Assembly (NCBI RefSeq): GCF_016801865.2
Contig: NC_068938.1
Location: 51,724,493-51,788,492 of the forward strand
Source of the DNA: Culex pipiens pallens
Taxonomy: Eukaryota > Arthropoda > Insecta > Diptera > Culicidae
DNA: 64,000 nt
Reading direction: 5' to 3'
The notes beneath the pieces were generated by a model. That model searched no databases, had not been told where the DNA came from, and worked only from the letters and a program-made list of their open reading frames with translations. Shown piece after piece: positions 22,330 to 33,533 of the stretch (positions are counted from its first letter, which is position 1; every line of letters starts with the position of its first letter). The position numbers were made by a program, and so were the translations under genes.

Positions 22330-22633
22330 TTTAACAACTTTTCCAACTTTTTACACCTCAAAAACTTAAAAAATTGCAACCAAACCGAACCGACAACGTT
22401 GGTCAACAAATCGCACGTGCGCTTTTAAAATGAGAACTGTCAAAAGTCAAACAGCTGATTATCTGACAGTTCCCTAGTTTGTTTTGAATCTAGTACCTCA
22501 CTTTCATTGCATCATGCAAAATTTGTGTTGAAAATTCGCTCTGAAAATTTTCTGATTTTTCGTGAAATAACTTGAAGATATTTGATGGAAGTAGTTTGAA
22601 AAGTTCAAAGATTACCTAACAAAAGCCTTCAAA
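22330..22633. promoter_or_regulatory. Bidirectional promoter between TBL3 and TMEM186
   Basis: Only 304 bp separate the two divergent start codons, so both promoters and 5' UTRs must fit here. A palindromic E-box CACGTG lies at 22414-22419, 85 bp from the TBL3 ATG. CACGTG is the Myc/Max site commonly found at ribosome-biogenesis genes, which suits a processome subunit. An inverted pair GAACTGTCA (22434-22442) and TGACAGTTC (22464-22472) brackets a CAGCTG E-box. No TATA box is evident. Confidence 0.7.
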
Positions 22634-23343
22634 ATGTTACAAGTGCTCCGAAGTTGCCCGCTGTCACGAATTTCACTCGCGCTCAAACCAACTTCATCGC
22701 CGGCATTTCGTTCCTCCCCTGGGCTACTGGTGCGACAATGCTCCACAAAATCATCACAACCAGCTGCGCCAGAAAAGGTTTCGCAAAATGAACCACCGTC
22801 GCACATTGAAGATTCCACCAAGTGGTACACCCTGTACCACTTCCGGGGAATCATGCTGACGGCGGCCTTCAAACGGTTGAAGCTGTATCCGGCGGGTCTC
22901 ACGGCGGTAACGGTTCCCACCTGTTTGGCGCTGGCATACGCGGACATTTGCTCCGTTACGACGGCGCAAGTTTTCGGATCTGTTGGTGAGAAATCATACA
23001 TCTTGATGAAACTTTAAAACTAAAATTTAACTTTCTTTCAGGCTTCACAACCACCCTGACCCTGCTGGCGTTCAGCTATTTCACGAACAATCTGGTCGGA
23101 TACGTGTACACCGACGATGAGGGCAAGCAGGTGAAAATATCGTACGTGGATCCCGGCGGAAAGCGGCAGAATCGAATCTATCCGGTGGACAACATCGTGC
23201 CCCGGTCGGAGCTGCAGCGGACACTGCTGAAGTTTTACTTTCCCATCAAGAATCACGATGATGGCGAGGTGTACCGGATTGTGCACCGGTATGGGGAGGT
23301 TTACGATGAGAAAACTTTTACGAAGGTGTTTGGTAGGGAGTAA
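22634..23343 (+). CDS. TMEM186: TMEM186 homologue, mitochondrial complex I assembly protein
   Basis: Exons 22634-22985 (donor GTGAGA) and 23042-23343 (acceptor TTTCAG) join in phase 1 to give 217 residues, close to the length of vertebrate TMEM186. The N-terminus (MLQVLRSCPLSRISLALKP) is Arg/Ser-rich and lacks acids, as in a mitochondrial targeting peptide. Two hydrophobic segments follow: about 88-112 (AGLTAVTVPTCLALAYADIC) and about 118-137 (GFTTTLTLLAFSYFTNNLVG). The C-terminal part carries the family ending, a RYGxxxDxxxFTxVFG pattern (here RYGEVYDEKTFTKVFGRE). In vertebrates the protein sits in the inner membrane with the MCIA complex and aids ND3-module assembly; that role is transferred by homology. 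An AATAAA lies at 23360-23365, so the 3' UTR is short. Assignment rests on sequence pattern and length. Confidence 0.88.
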
Positions 23344-23359
23344 TGTGGGTTTGTTGTGT

Positions 23360-23365
23360 AATAAA
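23360..23365 (+). terminator. Poly(A) signal of TMEM186
   Basis: AATAAA starting 16 bp after the TAA at 23341-23343. Confidence 0.75.
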
Positions 23366-24359
23366 CTTATTTTCTAGATCGAAGAAAAAAAAAATTGACT
23401 ATAATCCGAAATATTAAACATTTAAAATACTAAGCATAGTTTGAAATATAGTAAATTTGTATTTGAAGGGCACAAACCGAAGTACCAACATAAATTACAA
23501 TTTTTTTGTTTGAGGGTGTAAATAAATTTTTATAAATTTTGTGAACCCTCATCTTTTTACCTGTTAAATCTAGTACGATCCATTCTAGTACTTCATAAAA
23601 AATGACTTCATGTAAAATAACGCCTGAGAGTAACGTGTGACGAATGTGGAAAACGAACGGACCCACATAGAAAAATGGGCGGAAAACGGCCAAAAAGCGG
23701 GGACGTTTTGCCTGAAAGCGGGCCCGATTTTCAGCCCGTTTTTTCCCCTCGTTGTGGCCCATTGCGTGCCAGAATGCAACATTTAGGCGGGCGTTACGCA
23801 TTTTGGCCGCTGTGTTACGCCCGTCTGTGGCACGCTTTTGGGCCCGTTTTGACCACGATAACGGGCCTATAAACGGGGGACTGACGTGCCGGAAACCGGG
23901 GGGATTCTCCTTCCTGTTTACTTCGGATTTCAAGTTTGGGCGATTAAATAAAATAGGGTGACAAATAAACACGACAGATTATTTTTTTATTTAAAAAAAT
24001 ATTGAATTAACAACAAACAACCTTAAACTAATTACCTAACTAGCTAAAAGATATAAGTTAGGTTAGTATGTTAACAGGACTTTAAATTGATTTTATTGGT
24101 AATTTGGTCAAATTTAGTTTTTTTTTTTTGAATTAAATATACTTTATTGAATCTTTCTTATAATAATTACATTTGGTTTACATAATAAGTGGTCAGCTGT
24201 GGCTCTTCAGCTTTAGTTTGCTTTTCGTGATTTAAACACTGTTCATTTTCATAACTTTAAAAGTATATGATTTATCATTTTTGTAACTCTAGGTACAATG
24301 AGGAAAAAAAAATGTTAAGAAAACATAACCTAACCTAAAACTAACTTAAACTTACAATA
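23366..24359. other. No gene; GC-rich block at 23.65-23.9 kb
   Basis: 23650-23905 is much more GC-rich than its surroundings, with repeated CGGGCC and GGGCGG-type phrases and overlapping open frames on both strands. I could not find terminal repeats or a target duplication. It may be a MITE or other repeat whose ends I cannot recognise. The rest is AT-rich. Confidence 0.35.
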
Positions 24360-24850
24360 AACTAAACCAATCCTTGAATCAAGGGTCAAATTTAGTTTAT
24401 TTTAGTTAGATTTACTTAAATTTAGTTATGTTCAGTTAAACTTAGTTAAATGTAGTTGAATTTAGTTAGATTTAGTTTAATTTAAATAGATTTAGTAAAA
24501 TTTAGTTAAATTAAGTTACATTTAATTAAATTTAGTTTAATTTAGTTACATTTAGTCAAAATAAGTGAAATTTAGTTAGATTAAGTATAATTTACTCAAG
24601 TTTCGTAAAATTTCGCTAAAATTATTTCAATTAAGTTAAACTTAGAAAATTAAGTTAAATTAAGTTAAATTTAGTAAAATTTAGTTAAATTTAGTTAAAT
24701 TTAATTAAATTTATTTAAATTTATTTAAATTATGTTAGATTTAATTAAATTTAGTTAAATTTAGTAAAATTTAGTTAAATTTAGTAAAATTTAGTTAAAT
24801 TTAGAAAAATTTAGTAAAATTTAGTAAAATTCAGTAAAATTAAGTAAAAT
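24360..24850. repeat. Degenerate minisatellite of TTTAGTTAAAT-type units
   Basis: About 490 bp are dominated by imperfect 10-11-bp units such as AAATTTAGTTA, with many point variants (AAGTTAAA, AAATTTAGTAAA). C and G are rare apart from one G per unit. The units are more uniform towards the right. Confidence 0.8.
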
Positions 24851-27189
24851 CATAGAACTACGGTTGATGGCCACTTTTGGATATAGTGGCGCTGCAAAAG
24901 CGAAATAGAAAAAAATGCGAATCAAACAATGTAAACAATGTAAGGGCACGGGATTGAAACTCGTCTGAAAAATCTGTATCATTTTCTCATTCGGAACAGT
25001 GGCGCCGCGTGGTGTTAGCTGCCCTGTTTATTACACTGTAAAATTATCCATGGCCAATCCAAGGAACCAGAAGGTGACAACAGAAATGTCCGTCCAAAAT
25101 GGGTGCTGCATAAAACTTATTATTTTTAACAAATTTTCGAACAAATCAGCAACGAATTACAAGTTAGCGTCTCACATCTCTCTTTTTAATTTCTCGATAG
25201 GACCTAAAAATACTCTAGATTTCCTCAAAGGTTTTCTACTCTGTCACCAAGTCTTTGAAAATGTTGTAGTTTTATTTCGAAGAATGGAAAAGTAATGTTT
25301 TTCGCTGTAATATAAAGACATAGATCATCTTATTAACACATCATAATTTATTTTTAGAAGTAAAATTTAAATACAAGCGAAAAGTCACTTCCGGCTGCCT
25401 GACGTATCGAGAAATTTAAAAAAGAGATGTGAGCCGGTAACATGAAGTTAAACTTTCGCAACTGTCATGGTAAACTTCACAGAAGCTTGACAGAAAGTGT
25501 AACTCCATGTTGCACTTTTAATTGCTCGATAGCGTCGCGATGTTCATCAAGCTTTCATAGCATGCTAAGGAAAATTTGATGCTTTTTGAGGGAAAACCAT
25601 TGATTCCTTAGACATCGGATGTTTTGTCGATGCGCCAGGTCTAGGGACAACGAATCCATATGCTCTCTTTGGGAAAAGTGTTCTCCAGACCATTCCCAAT
25701 AGGCCTGACCATACCAGAAGTTGGCGCGTTATTTTTCCAAGCCTGTAGGAGCGTTTGAAAAAAAAGTTCCAATTTCCCATAGTAATTCCCATGTAAACTT
25801 TAACCTCGATGCGCGCAGCCAGTTTACAACCAAATGAGCTGACATTTGGCATTAAAAAGTCCCTATGGGCATGCCCTACAAGGGGAACCATACTAAAACT
25901 TGATCCGAGAACTTTTTGAAAAATGTACCCATCCTATTGTACTTATTCATTAGCAGATCTGATTCTAGTTTTAATGTACGACAAGACTACTGACGGACGT
26001 GACAGGACGGGGCCCAGTTTAGAGGTTTCAACATCAACGATGTGCGGCTGGACCACCCTCCAAAAAAAAGTAGGCTATGAAAGCCTATTTAGGATATATC
26101 AAGGTTTTCAGAACCATCATAAAACCTGTAAGTTAAAAAATGTTACTAGGGAGTCTCTATATTTGCATGAAAAAATTGTTCTAAATATATTAGTTTTCAG
26201 AAAATGTAAGATTTGACGATAACAAAAGTTTTAGCGATAAAAAAACTGTAAATTATTCTAAACGCAGTGGAATTTTAAATTGATTTCAGCTGATTGCACT
26301 TGAATTTCCATCGAAATTAAAAAAAAAAAACACATCTTGAATTTTTTTAAATATATTTTGCCTCTGAAAGAATGGATGAAATTGCTGAAAAAATAGAGAA
26401 ATTTCTTACCTTTTTGTTTTTTGAGAGTGAAAAATGTTGAACTTTTTCATAAAAGAAACTATTTGAAAAAAGTTATGTTTTACCAAAATATTACAAAATT
26501 TAGCAATTTAAAATCTTAAAATCAAAAATGGTTTTGAAAATCTTTTAAAACCTATTTTTCACACTATCAGAAAATTCAGAGCAATGCTAAAAAAAGTCTG
26601 ATCATCAATTTGCAGTGTAAGTCCAGTAAAACAAATAAAAAAAGTAAGTAAAGTTTATAAAAATCAGAAAATACATGCACTGAAAATTCAACTAAAAAAA
26701 AGAATACTTTATTGTCCAATTTATTGCCATTTCCAGTTTCAATTTTGTTTATTAAATGAGGTTTTTATTTATTCTGGATTTAAGTTGGTATGACGACAAT
26801 CTTGATTTTTTTTATGACAAATATTTTCGTATGAACTTTTACCAAAGTTTCGTTTTGAGGATTGAAAAAATGATTTAATTGTCGTTTTTGGAATGAAACA
26901 TTAAACGCATTCTTACTACATTTGCACACTTTTAATCTGAAATTTTTAGGAACAAAGTGGTTACAATGGCAGCCCGATTATTCTCAATAACAAATTTTAA
27001 CGCAACTTTTTATAAAAAAAAAATTAAGAAATTATTTACTAGCAATGGTTTTATCATTTCAATGCGTTTTCGTTTGTTTATTATTCAAACATTAGTTTTC
27101 AAAATAGCTCAAAATATCTGCAACAGCCTAAGAAGAAAGTGAAAAACAAGGTTAGAGGTTAGTTTGTTTGCTCAGTCCAGGTGTAGTCT
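24851..27189. other. No gene seen
   Basis: AT-rich DNA with short open frames only. A segment at 25560-25900 is less AT-rich but has no recognisable product. Near 25200 there is a GATAGGACCTAAAAA phrase that may be a worn GGTCC MITE end. Confidence 0.35.
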
Positions 27190-27194
27190 CCCTG

Positions 27195-27390
27195 GTTCCT
27201 ATCCCGGTGGAGTCGCTGGTAGGCAGTTGGACTCACAATCCAAAGGTCGTCATTTCGAATCCCGGGGTGGATGGAAGCTCAGGTGTAAACAGAGGTTTGC
27301 AATTGCCTCAACAATCAAGCCTTTGGATACCTAGTTTCGATTAGGAATTTCGCATCGAGAACACCCAGGAAATGCTGTAGAGCGAATATG
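27195..27390 (+). repeat. tRNA-derived SINE-like segment
   Basis: It has a tRNA-like A-box region (GTCGCTGGTAGGCAGTTGG), a 5-bp anticodon stem TTGGA/TCCAA with loop CTCACAA, and a B-box-like TTTCGAATCCC. The cloverleaf acceptor stem is not well formed, and the sequence continues with a non-tRNA tail (about 27280-27390). This fits a tRNA-related SINE and not a functional tRNA gene. Confidence 0.5.
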
Positions 27391-28002
27391 TTATTTATTT
27401 TTTATTTAAATCTAGAAAATATGTTTCAATTAGGTTTTGAAATAAACCACCCGGTAGGCTCTATTGTAGTAGAAAATTTTATTAAAAATCTCCTCTTTAG
27501 CACAAAATGTGACACACGCACGCGACGTCACTCCCAAATTGCCGGCACACTTGTCCAATCTCATGTTTGTACATTTATTAGATTTTATTAGAAGAACCGT
27601 GACGAAGGGGAGAGCCCGAATCAAACAAGGGCAAGTGGTCTGCTGTTCTGTCTGTCTGACTGTCGGTTCATCCCCTGCCAAATTGCACTCCGGATGGGGG
27701 GAGGGTGTCGATTTCAATATAAACGATCGTCGCTCCAGATTATTCAAGTCATCATCACCAGCCGCATTTTGAACACAGTGGAAAAAATTAGGATTTTTTT
27801 TTTATAAAACTATATTTTATTGAAAAACGATTTTTATTTTTATTTTTTTTGTAGAAAATAAGGAAACATTTTAAAGCTTTTTTTGCCTTCCTCACTGAGG
27901 TAAGGCTATAATCCTGCTCTAAAAATGAACTTTCTATTAAAAGCTCCTAGACCCACCTTCATGTATACATATCTACTCAGAATCGAAAACTGAACAAATG
28001 TC

Positions 28003-28072
28003 TGTGTGTGTGTATGTGTGTGTGTATGTGTGTGTGTATGTGTGTGTGTATGTGTGTGTGTATGTATGTATG
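28003..28072. repeat. TG/TATG microsatellite, left arm
   Basis: Four near-identical TGTGTGTGTATG blocks. The mirror copy lies at about 32574-32643. Confidence 0.85.
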
Positions 28073-28224
28073 TGACCAAAATTCTCACTGAGTTTTCTCA
28101 GCACTTACTGAACCGATTTTGATCGAACCAATTGCATTCGACTTGGTTTAGGGTCCCATACATCGCTATTGAATTGTTTGAAGTTTCGATAAGTAGTTCA
28201 AAAGTTATGCATAAAAATGTGTTT

Positions 28225-30190
28225 TCACAAATACCCGGATCTCAATTATATGCATGTAAACGCTGTCCGGATCCATCATCCGACCCATCGTTGATTAGGT
28301 AATTGAAAGGCCTTTCCAATGAGTCCAAAACAATGAAGATCTGGCAACCCTGTCTCGAGTTATGACCACTTAAGTGATATTTATGTACTTTTTTGAAGCC
28401 GGATCTCAATTAAATGTATGTAAACTATGTCTGGATCCATCATCCGACCCATTGTTGGTTAGGTAATTGAAAGGCCTTTCCAATGAGTCCAAGACATTGA
28501 TGATCTGGCAACCCTGTCTCGAGTTATGATCACTTAAGTGATATTTATGTACTTTTTTGAAGCCGGATCTCAATTAAATGTACGTAAACTATGTCCGGAT
28601 CCATCATCCGACCCATCGTTGGTTAGGTAATTAAAAGGCCTTTCCAATGAGTACAAAACATTGAAGATCTGGCAACCCTGTCTCGAGTTATGATCTCTTA
28701 AGTGATATTTATGTACTTTTTTGAAGCCGGATCTCACTTTAATGTATGTAAACTATGTCCGGATCCATCATCCGACCCATCGTTGGTTAGGTAATTGAAA
28801 GGCCTTTCCAATGAGTACAAAACATTGAAGATCTGGCAACCCTGTCTCGAGTTTTGACCACTTAAGTGATATTTATGTACTTTTTTGAAGCCGGATCTCA
28901 TTTAAATGTATGTAAACTATGTCTGGATCCATCATCCGACCCATCGTTGGTAAGGTAATTGAAAGGCCTTTCCAATGAGTACAAAACATTGAAGATCTGG
29001 CAACCCTGTCTCGAGTTATGACCACTTAAGTGATATTTATGTACTTTTTTGAAGCCGGATCTCACTTAAATGTATGTAAACTATGTCCGGATTCATCATC
29101 CGACCCATCGTTGGTTAGGTAATTGAAAGGCCTTTCCAATGAGTCCAAGACATTGATGATCTGGCAACCCTGTCTCGAGTTATGTCCACTTAAGTGATAT
29201 TTATGTACTTTTTTGAAGCCGGATCTTAATTAAATGTATGTAAATTATGTCCGGATCCATCATCCGACCCATCGTTGGTTAGGTCATTGAAAGGCCTTTC
29301 CAATGAGTACAAAACATTGAAGATCTGGCAACCCTGCCTCGAGTTATGACCACTTAAGTGATATTTATGTACTTTTTTGAAGCCGGATCTTAATTAAATG
29401 TATGTAAACTATGTCCGGATCCATCATCCGACTCATCGTTGGTAAGGTAATTGAAAGGCCTTTCCAATGAGTACAAAACATTGAAGATCTGGCAACCCTG
29501 TCTCGAGTTATGACCACTTAAGTGATATTTATGTACTTTTTTGAAGCCGGGTCTCACTTAAATGTATGTAAACTATGTCCGGGTCCATCATCCGACTCAT
29601 CGTTGGTTAGGTAGTTGAAAGGCCTTCTAATAAGTATAAAACATTGAAGATCTGGCAACCCTGTCTAGAGTTATGATCACTTAAGTGATATTTATGTACA
29701 TTTTTGAAGCCGGATCTCACTTAAATGTATGTAAACTATGTCCGGATCCATCATACGACCCATCGTTGGTAAGATAATTGAAAGGCCTTTACAATGAGTC
29801 CAAATGATTGAAGATCTGGCAACCCTGTCTCGAGTTATGACCACTTAAGTGGTATTCATGTACATTTTTGAAGCTGGATCTCACTTAAATGTATGTAAAC
29901 TATGTCCGGATCCATCATCCGACCCATCGTTGGTAAGGTAATTGAAAGGCCTTTCCAATGAGTCCAAGACATTGAAGATCTGGCAACCCTGTCTCGAGTT
30001 ATGACCACTTAAGTGATATTTATATACTTTTTTGAAGCCGGATCTCACTTAAATGTATGTAAACTATGGTCGGATCCATCATCCGACCCATCGTTGGTTA
30101 GGTAATTGAAAGGCCTTTCCAATGAGTCCAAAACAATGAAGATCTGGCAACCCTGTCTCGAGTTATGACCACATAAGTTGTGCATTGTGT
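28225..30190. repeat. Tandem array of 164-bp units, left arm
   Basis: The phrase GATCTGGCAACCCTG recurs at 28338, 28502, 28666, 28830 and so on to 30141, with a strict 164-bp step except for one 163-bp unit. About twelve units in all. They are highly similar but carry private substitutions. Each unit contains TCCGGATCCATCATCCGACC and ACTTAAGTGATATTTATGTA. Confidence 0.9.
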
Positions 30191-30455
30191 TCTTTTTTTC
30201 TGGATATAAAAAAAATGATGAAACCACTCATATTGCCATTTTTGGTAAAAAGTGAGGAAGGCATCAACCACATAGGTGGATTAAGTTAGTTTTTAACATA
30301 ATTTTATTTTTTTTTTACTGTGCCCTTTCTAGCACCAGTGAAAACTAATATAAAAACTAACTTAATCCACCTATGTGGTTGATGCCTTCCTCACTTTTTA
30401 CCAAAAATGGCAATATGAGTGGTTTCATCATTTTTTTTATATCCAGAAAAAAAGA

Positions 30456-32421
30456 ACACAATGCACAACTTATGTGGTCATAACTCGAGACAGGGTTGCC
30501 AGATCTTCATTGTTTTGGACTCATTGGAAAGGCCTTTCAATTACCTAACCAACGATGGGTCGGATGATGGATCCGACCATAGTTTACATACATTTAAGTG
30601 AGATCCGGCTTCAAAAAAGTACATAAATATCACTTAAGTGGTCATAACTCGAGACAGGGTTGCCAGATCTTCAATGTCTTGGACTCATTGGAAAGGCCTT
30701 TCAATTACCTTACCAACGATGGGTCGGATGATGGATCCGGACATAGTTTACATACATTTAAGTGAGATCCAGCTTCAAAAATGTACATGAATACCACTTA
30801 AGTGGTCATAACTCGAGACAGGGTTGCCAGATCTTCAATCATTTGGACTCATTGTAAAGGCCTTTCAATTATCTTACCAACGATGGGTCGTATGATGGAT
30901 CCGGACATAGTTTACATACATTTAAGTGAGATCCGGCTTCAAAAATGTACATAAATATCACTTAAGTGATCATAACTCTAGACAGGGTTGCCAGATCTTC
31001 AATGTTTTATACTTATTAGAAGGCCTTTCAACTACCTAACCAACGATGAGTCGGATGATGGACCCGGACATAGTTTACATACATTTAAGTGAGACCCGGC
31101 TTCAAAAAAGTACATAAATATCACTTAAGTGGTCATAACTCGAGACAGGGTTGCCAGATCTTCAATGTTTTGTACTCATTGGAAAGGCCTTTCAATTACC
31201 TTACCAACGATGAGTCGGATGATGGATCCGGACATAGTTTACATACATTTAATTAAGATCCGGCTTCAAAAAAGTACATAAATATCACTTAAGTGGTCAT
31301 AACTCGAGGCAGGGTTGCCAGATCTTCAATGTTTTGTACTCATTGGAAAGGCCTTTCAATGACCTAACCAACGATGGGTCGGATGATGGATCCGGACATA
31401 ATTTACATACATTTAATTAAGATCCGGCTTCAAAAAAGTACATAAATATCACTTAAGTGGACATAACTCGAGACAGGGTTGCCAGATCATCAATGTCTTG
31501 GACTCATTGGAAAGGCCTTTCAATTACCTAACCAACGATGGGTCGGATGATGAATCCGGACATAGTTTACATACATTTAAGTGAGATCCGGCTTCAAAAA
31601 AGTACATAAATATCACTTAAGTGGTCATAACTCGAGACAGGGTTGCCAGATCTTCAATGTTTTGTACTCATTGGAAAGGCCTTTCAATTACCTTACCAAC
31701 GATGGGTCGGATGATGGATCCAGACATAGTTTACATACATTTAAATGAGATCCGGCTTCAAAAAAGTACATAAATATCACTTAAGTGGTCAAAACTCGAG
31801 ACAGGGTTGCCAGATCTTCAATGTTTTGTACTCATTGGAAAGGCCTTTCAATTACCTAACCAACGATGGGTCGGATGATGGATCCGGACATAGTTTACAT
31901 ACATTAAAGTGAGATCCGGCTTCAAAAAAGTACATAAATATCACTTAAGAGATCATAACTCGAGACAGGGTTGCCAGATCTTCAATGTTTTGTACTCATT
32001 GGAAAGGCCTTTTAATTACCTAACCAACGATGGGTCGGATGATGGATCCGGACATAGTTTACGTACATTTAATTGAGATCCGGCTTCAAAAAAGTACATA
32101 AATATCACTTAAGTGATCATAACTCGAGACAGGGTTGCCAGATCATCAATGTCTTGGACTCATTGGAAAGGCCTTTCAATTACCTAACCAACAATGGGTC
32201 GGATGATGGATCCAGACATAGTTTACATACATTTAATTGAGATCCGGCTTCAAAAAAGTACATAAATATCACTTAAGTGGTCATAACTCGAGACAGGGTT
32301 GCCAGATCTTCATTGTTTTGGACTCATTGGAAAGGCCTTTCAATTACCTAATCAACGATGGGTCGGATGATGGATCCGGACAGCGTTTACATGCATATAA
32401 TTGAGATCCGGGTATTTGTGA
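30456..32421. repeat. Tandem array of 164-bp units, right arm (mirror)
   Basis: Inverse of the left array, with the same unit order and the same private variants mirrored about 30323. Confidence 0.9.
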
Positions 32422-32761
32422 AAACACATTTTTATGCATAACTTTTGAACTACTTATCGAAACTTCAAACAATTCAATAGCGATGTATGGGACCCTAAAC
32501 CAAGTCGAATGCAATTGGTTCGATCAAAATCGGTTCAGTAAGTGCTGAGAAAACTCAGTGAGAATTTTGGTCACATACATACATACACACACACATACAC
32601 ACACACATACACACACACATACACACACACATACACACACACAGACATTTGTTCAGTTTTCGATTCTGAGTAGATATGTATACATGAAGGTGGGTCTAGG
32701 AGCTTTTAATAGAAAGTTCATTTTTAGAGCAGGATTATAGCCTTACCTCAGTGAGGAAGGC

Positions 32762-33533
32762 AAAACGTTACTTAATCCACCCTTAGGTGGTTGGTGCCTT
32801 CCTCACATTCGTTGAAAAGGTCATTTAATTACCTATCCAAAGATAGGTCGCATGATATATTTGGACAACGTTTTCATCAAAATATCTGAGATCTGGCCTC
32901 CAAAAAGTTTATAAATAACACATAAGCGCTTATAACTTTTGATAGTGTTGTCAGATTTTCAATGTTTTGGACGCGTTGGAAAGGTCTTTTGATTACCTGT
33001 TTAACGACATGTTGCATGATAGATCCGGACAACGTTTTCATCATGATATCTGAGATCCGGCTTCCAAAAAGTACATAAATAACACTTAAGTGCTAATAAC
33101 TTTTGATAGGGTTGTCAGATCTTCAATGTTTTGGTCGCGTTAGAAAGGCCTTTTAAATACCTTTCTAAAAATGTATAACATGCCAGGTTTTCTTACAAAA
33201 ACCACCCTTTTTACAATCTTCCGGACTTTTGACAAAATCGTTTTTTTAGCATAACTTTTGAAGTACTTAACTAAACCGCATAATTTTCAATAGCGACTTA
33301 TGGGACCCCAAGACGGATCGACAGACGCCAAAACGGACCAAATCGGTTCAGCCAGTCTCGAGATAATCGAGTGACAATTTTTTGATCAACATCCCACCAC
33401 ACACACAGACATTTGCTCAGAATTTGATTCTGAGTCGATATGTATACATGAAGGTGGGTCTAGGAGGTCTAATTGAGAAGTTCAGTTTTCGAGTGATTTT
33501 ATAGCCTTTCCTCAGTAAGGTGAGGAAGGCAAA
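32762..33533 (-). mobile_element. HINE-like copy D, head-to-tail with the palindrome
   Basis: It starts AAAACGTTACTTAATCCACC and ends GGTGAGGAAGGCAAAA. It shares the AAAA at 32762-32765 with the end of the palindrome's right arm and has the same orientation as that arm. It contains two to three diverged internal units (GGAAAGGTCTTTTGATTACC). It is more diverged from the palindrome arms than those are from each other. Confidence 0.75.

Larger units (their letters stand above)
27881..32765. mobile_element. Giant palindromic HINE-like element: two 2,415-bp arms, 55-bp spacer
   Basis: 27881-30295 and 30351-32765 are inverted copies about a centre at 30323. Every stretch I compared matched, including private mutations of single tandem units (for example the CTTCTAATAAGTATAAAAC variant near 29620 and its mirror near 31005). 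Each arm, from outside in, has a TTTTGCCTTCCTCAC end, a TG/TATG microsatellite, a leader shared with other copies, about twelve 164-bp units, then GTGAGGAAGGC and a CCACATAGGTGG stem-loop before TTAAGTTAG. No transposase or Rep/helicase is encoded. The arms are far longer than in the short relatives (about 340-775 bp). It could be a recent inverted duplication, an extreme fold-back transposon, or an assembly artefact. Confidence 0.85.

Noticed and set aside
23650..23905. GC-rich block considered as a gene or CpG island
   Set aside because: Overlapping frames on both strands, no recognisable protein, and no neighbouring exon; more likely a repeat.
24360..24850. Possible origin or matrix-attachment region because of extreme AT content
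   Set aside because: The region is plainly a degenerate short-unit minisatellite; composition alone does not support a functional call.
28003..28088. Open frame encoding a long His-Thr run
   Set aside because: Translation of the TG microsatellite; no gene context.
28225..30190. Regular 164-bp spacing considered as centromeric satellite
   Set aside because: The array is bounded by transposon ends on both sides and unit relatives occur in dispersed short copies, so it is an element core.
30045..30601. Paired identical 60-residue open frames on opposite strands
   Set aside because: They are mirror images within the palindrome, in non-coding repeat sequence.
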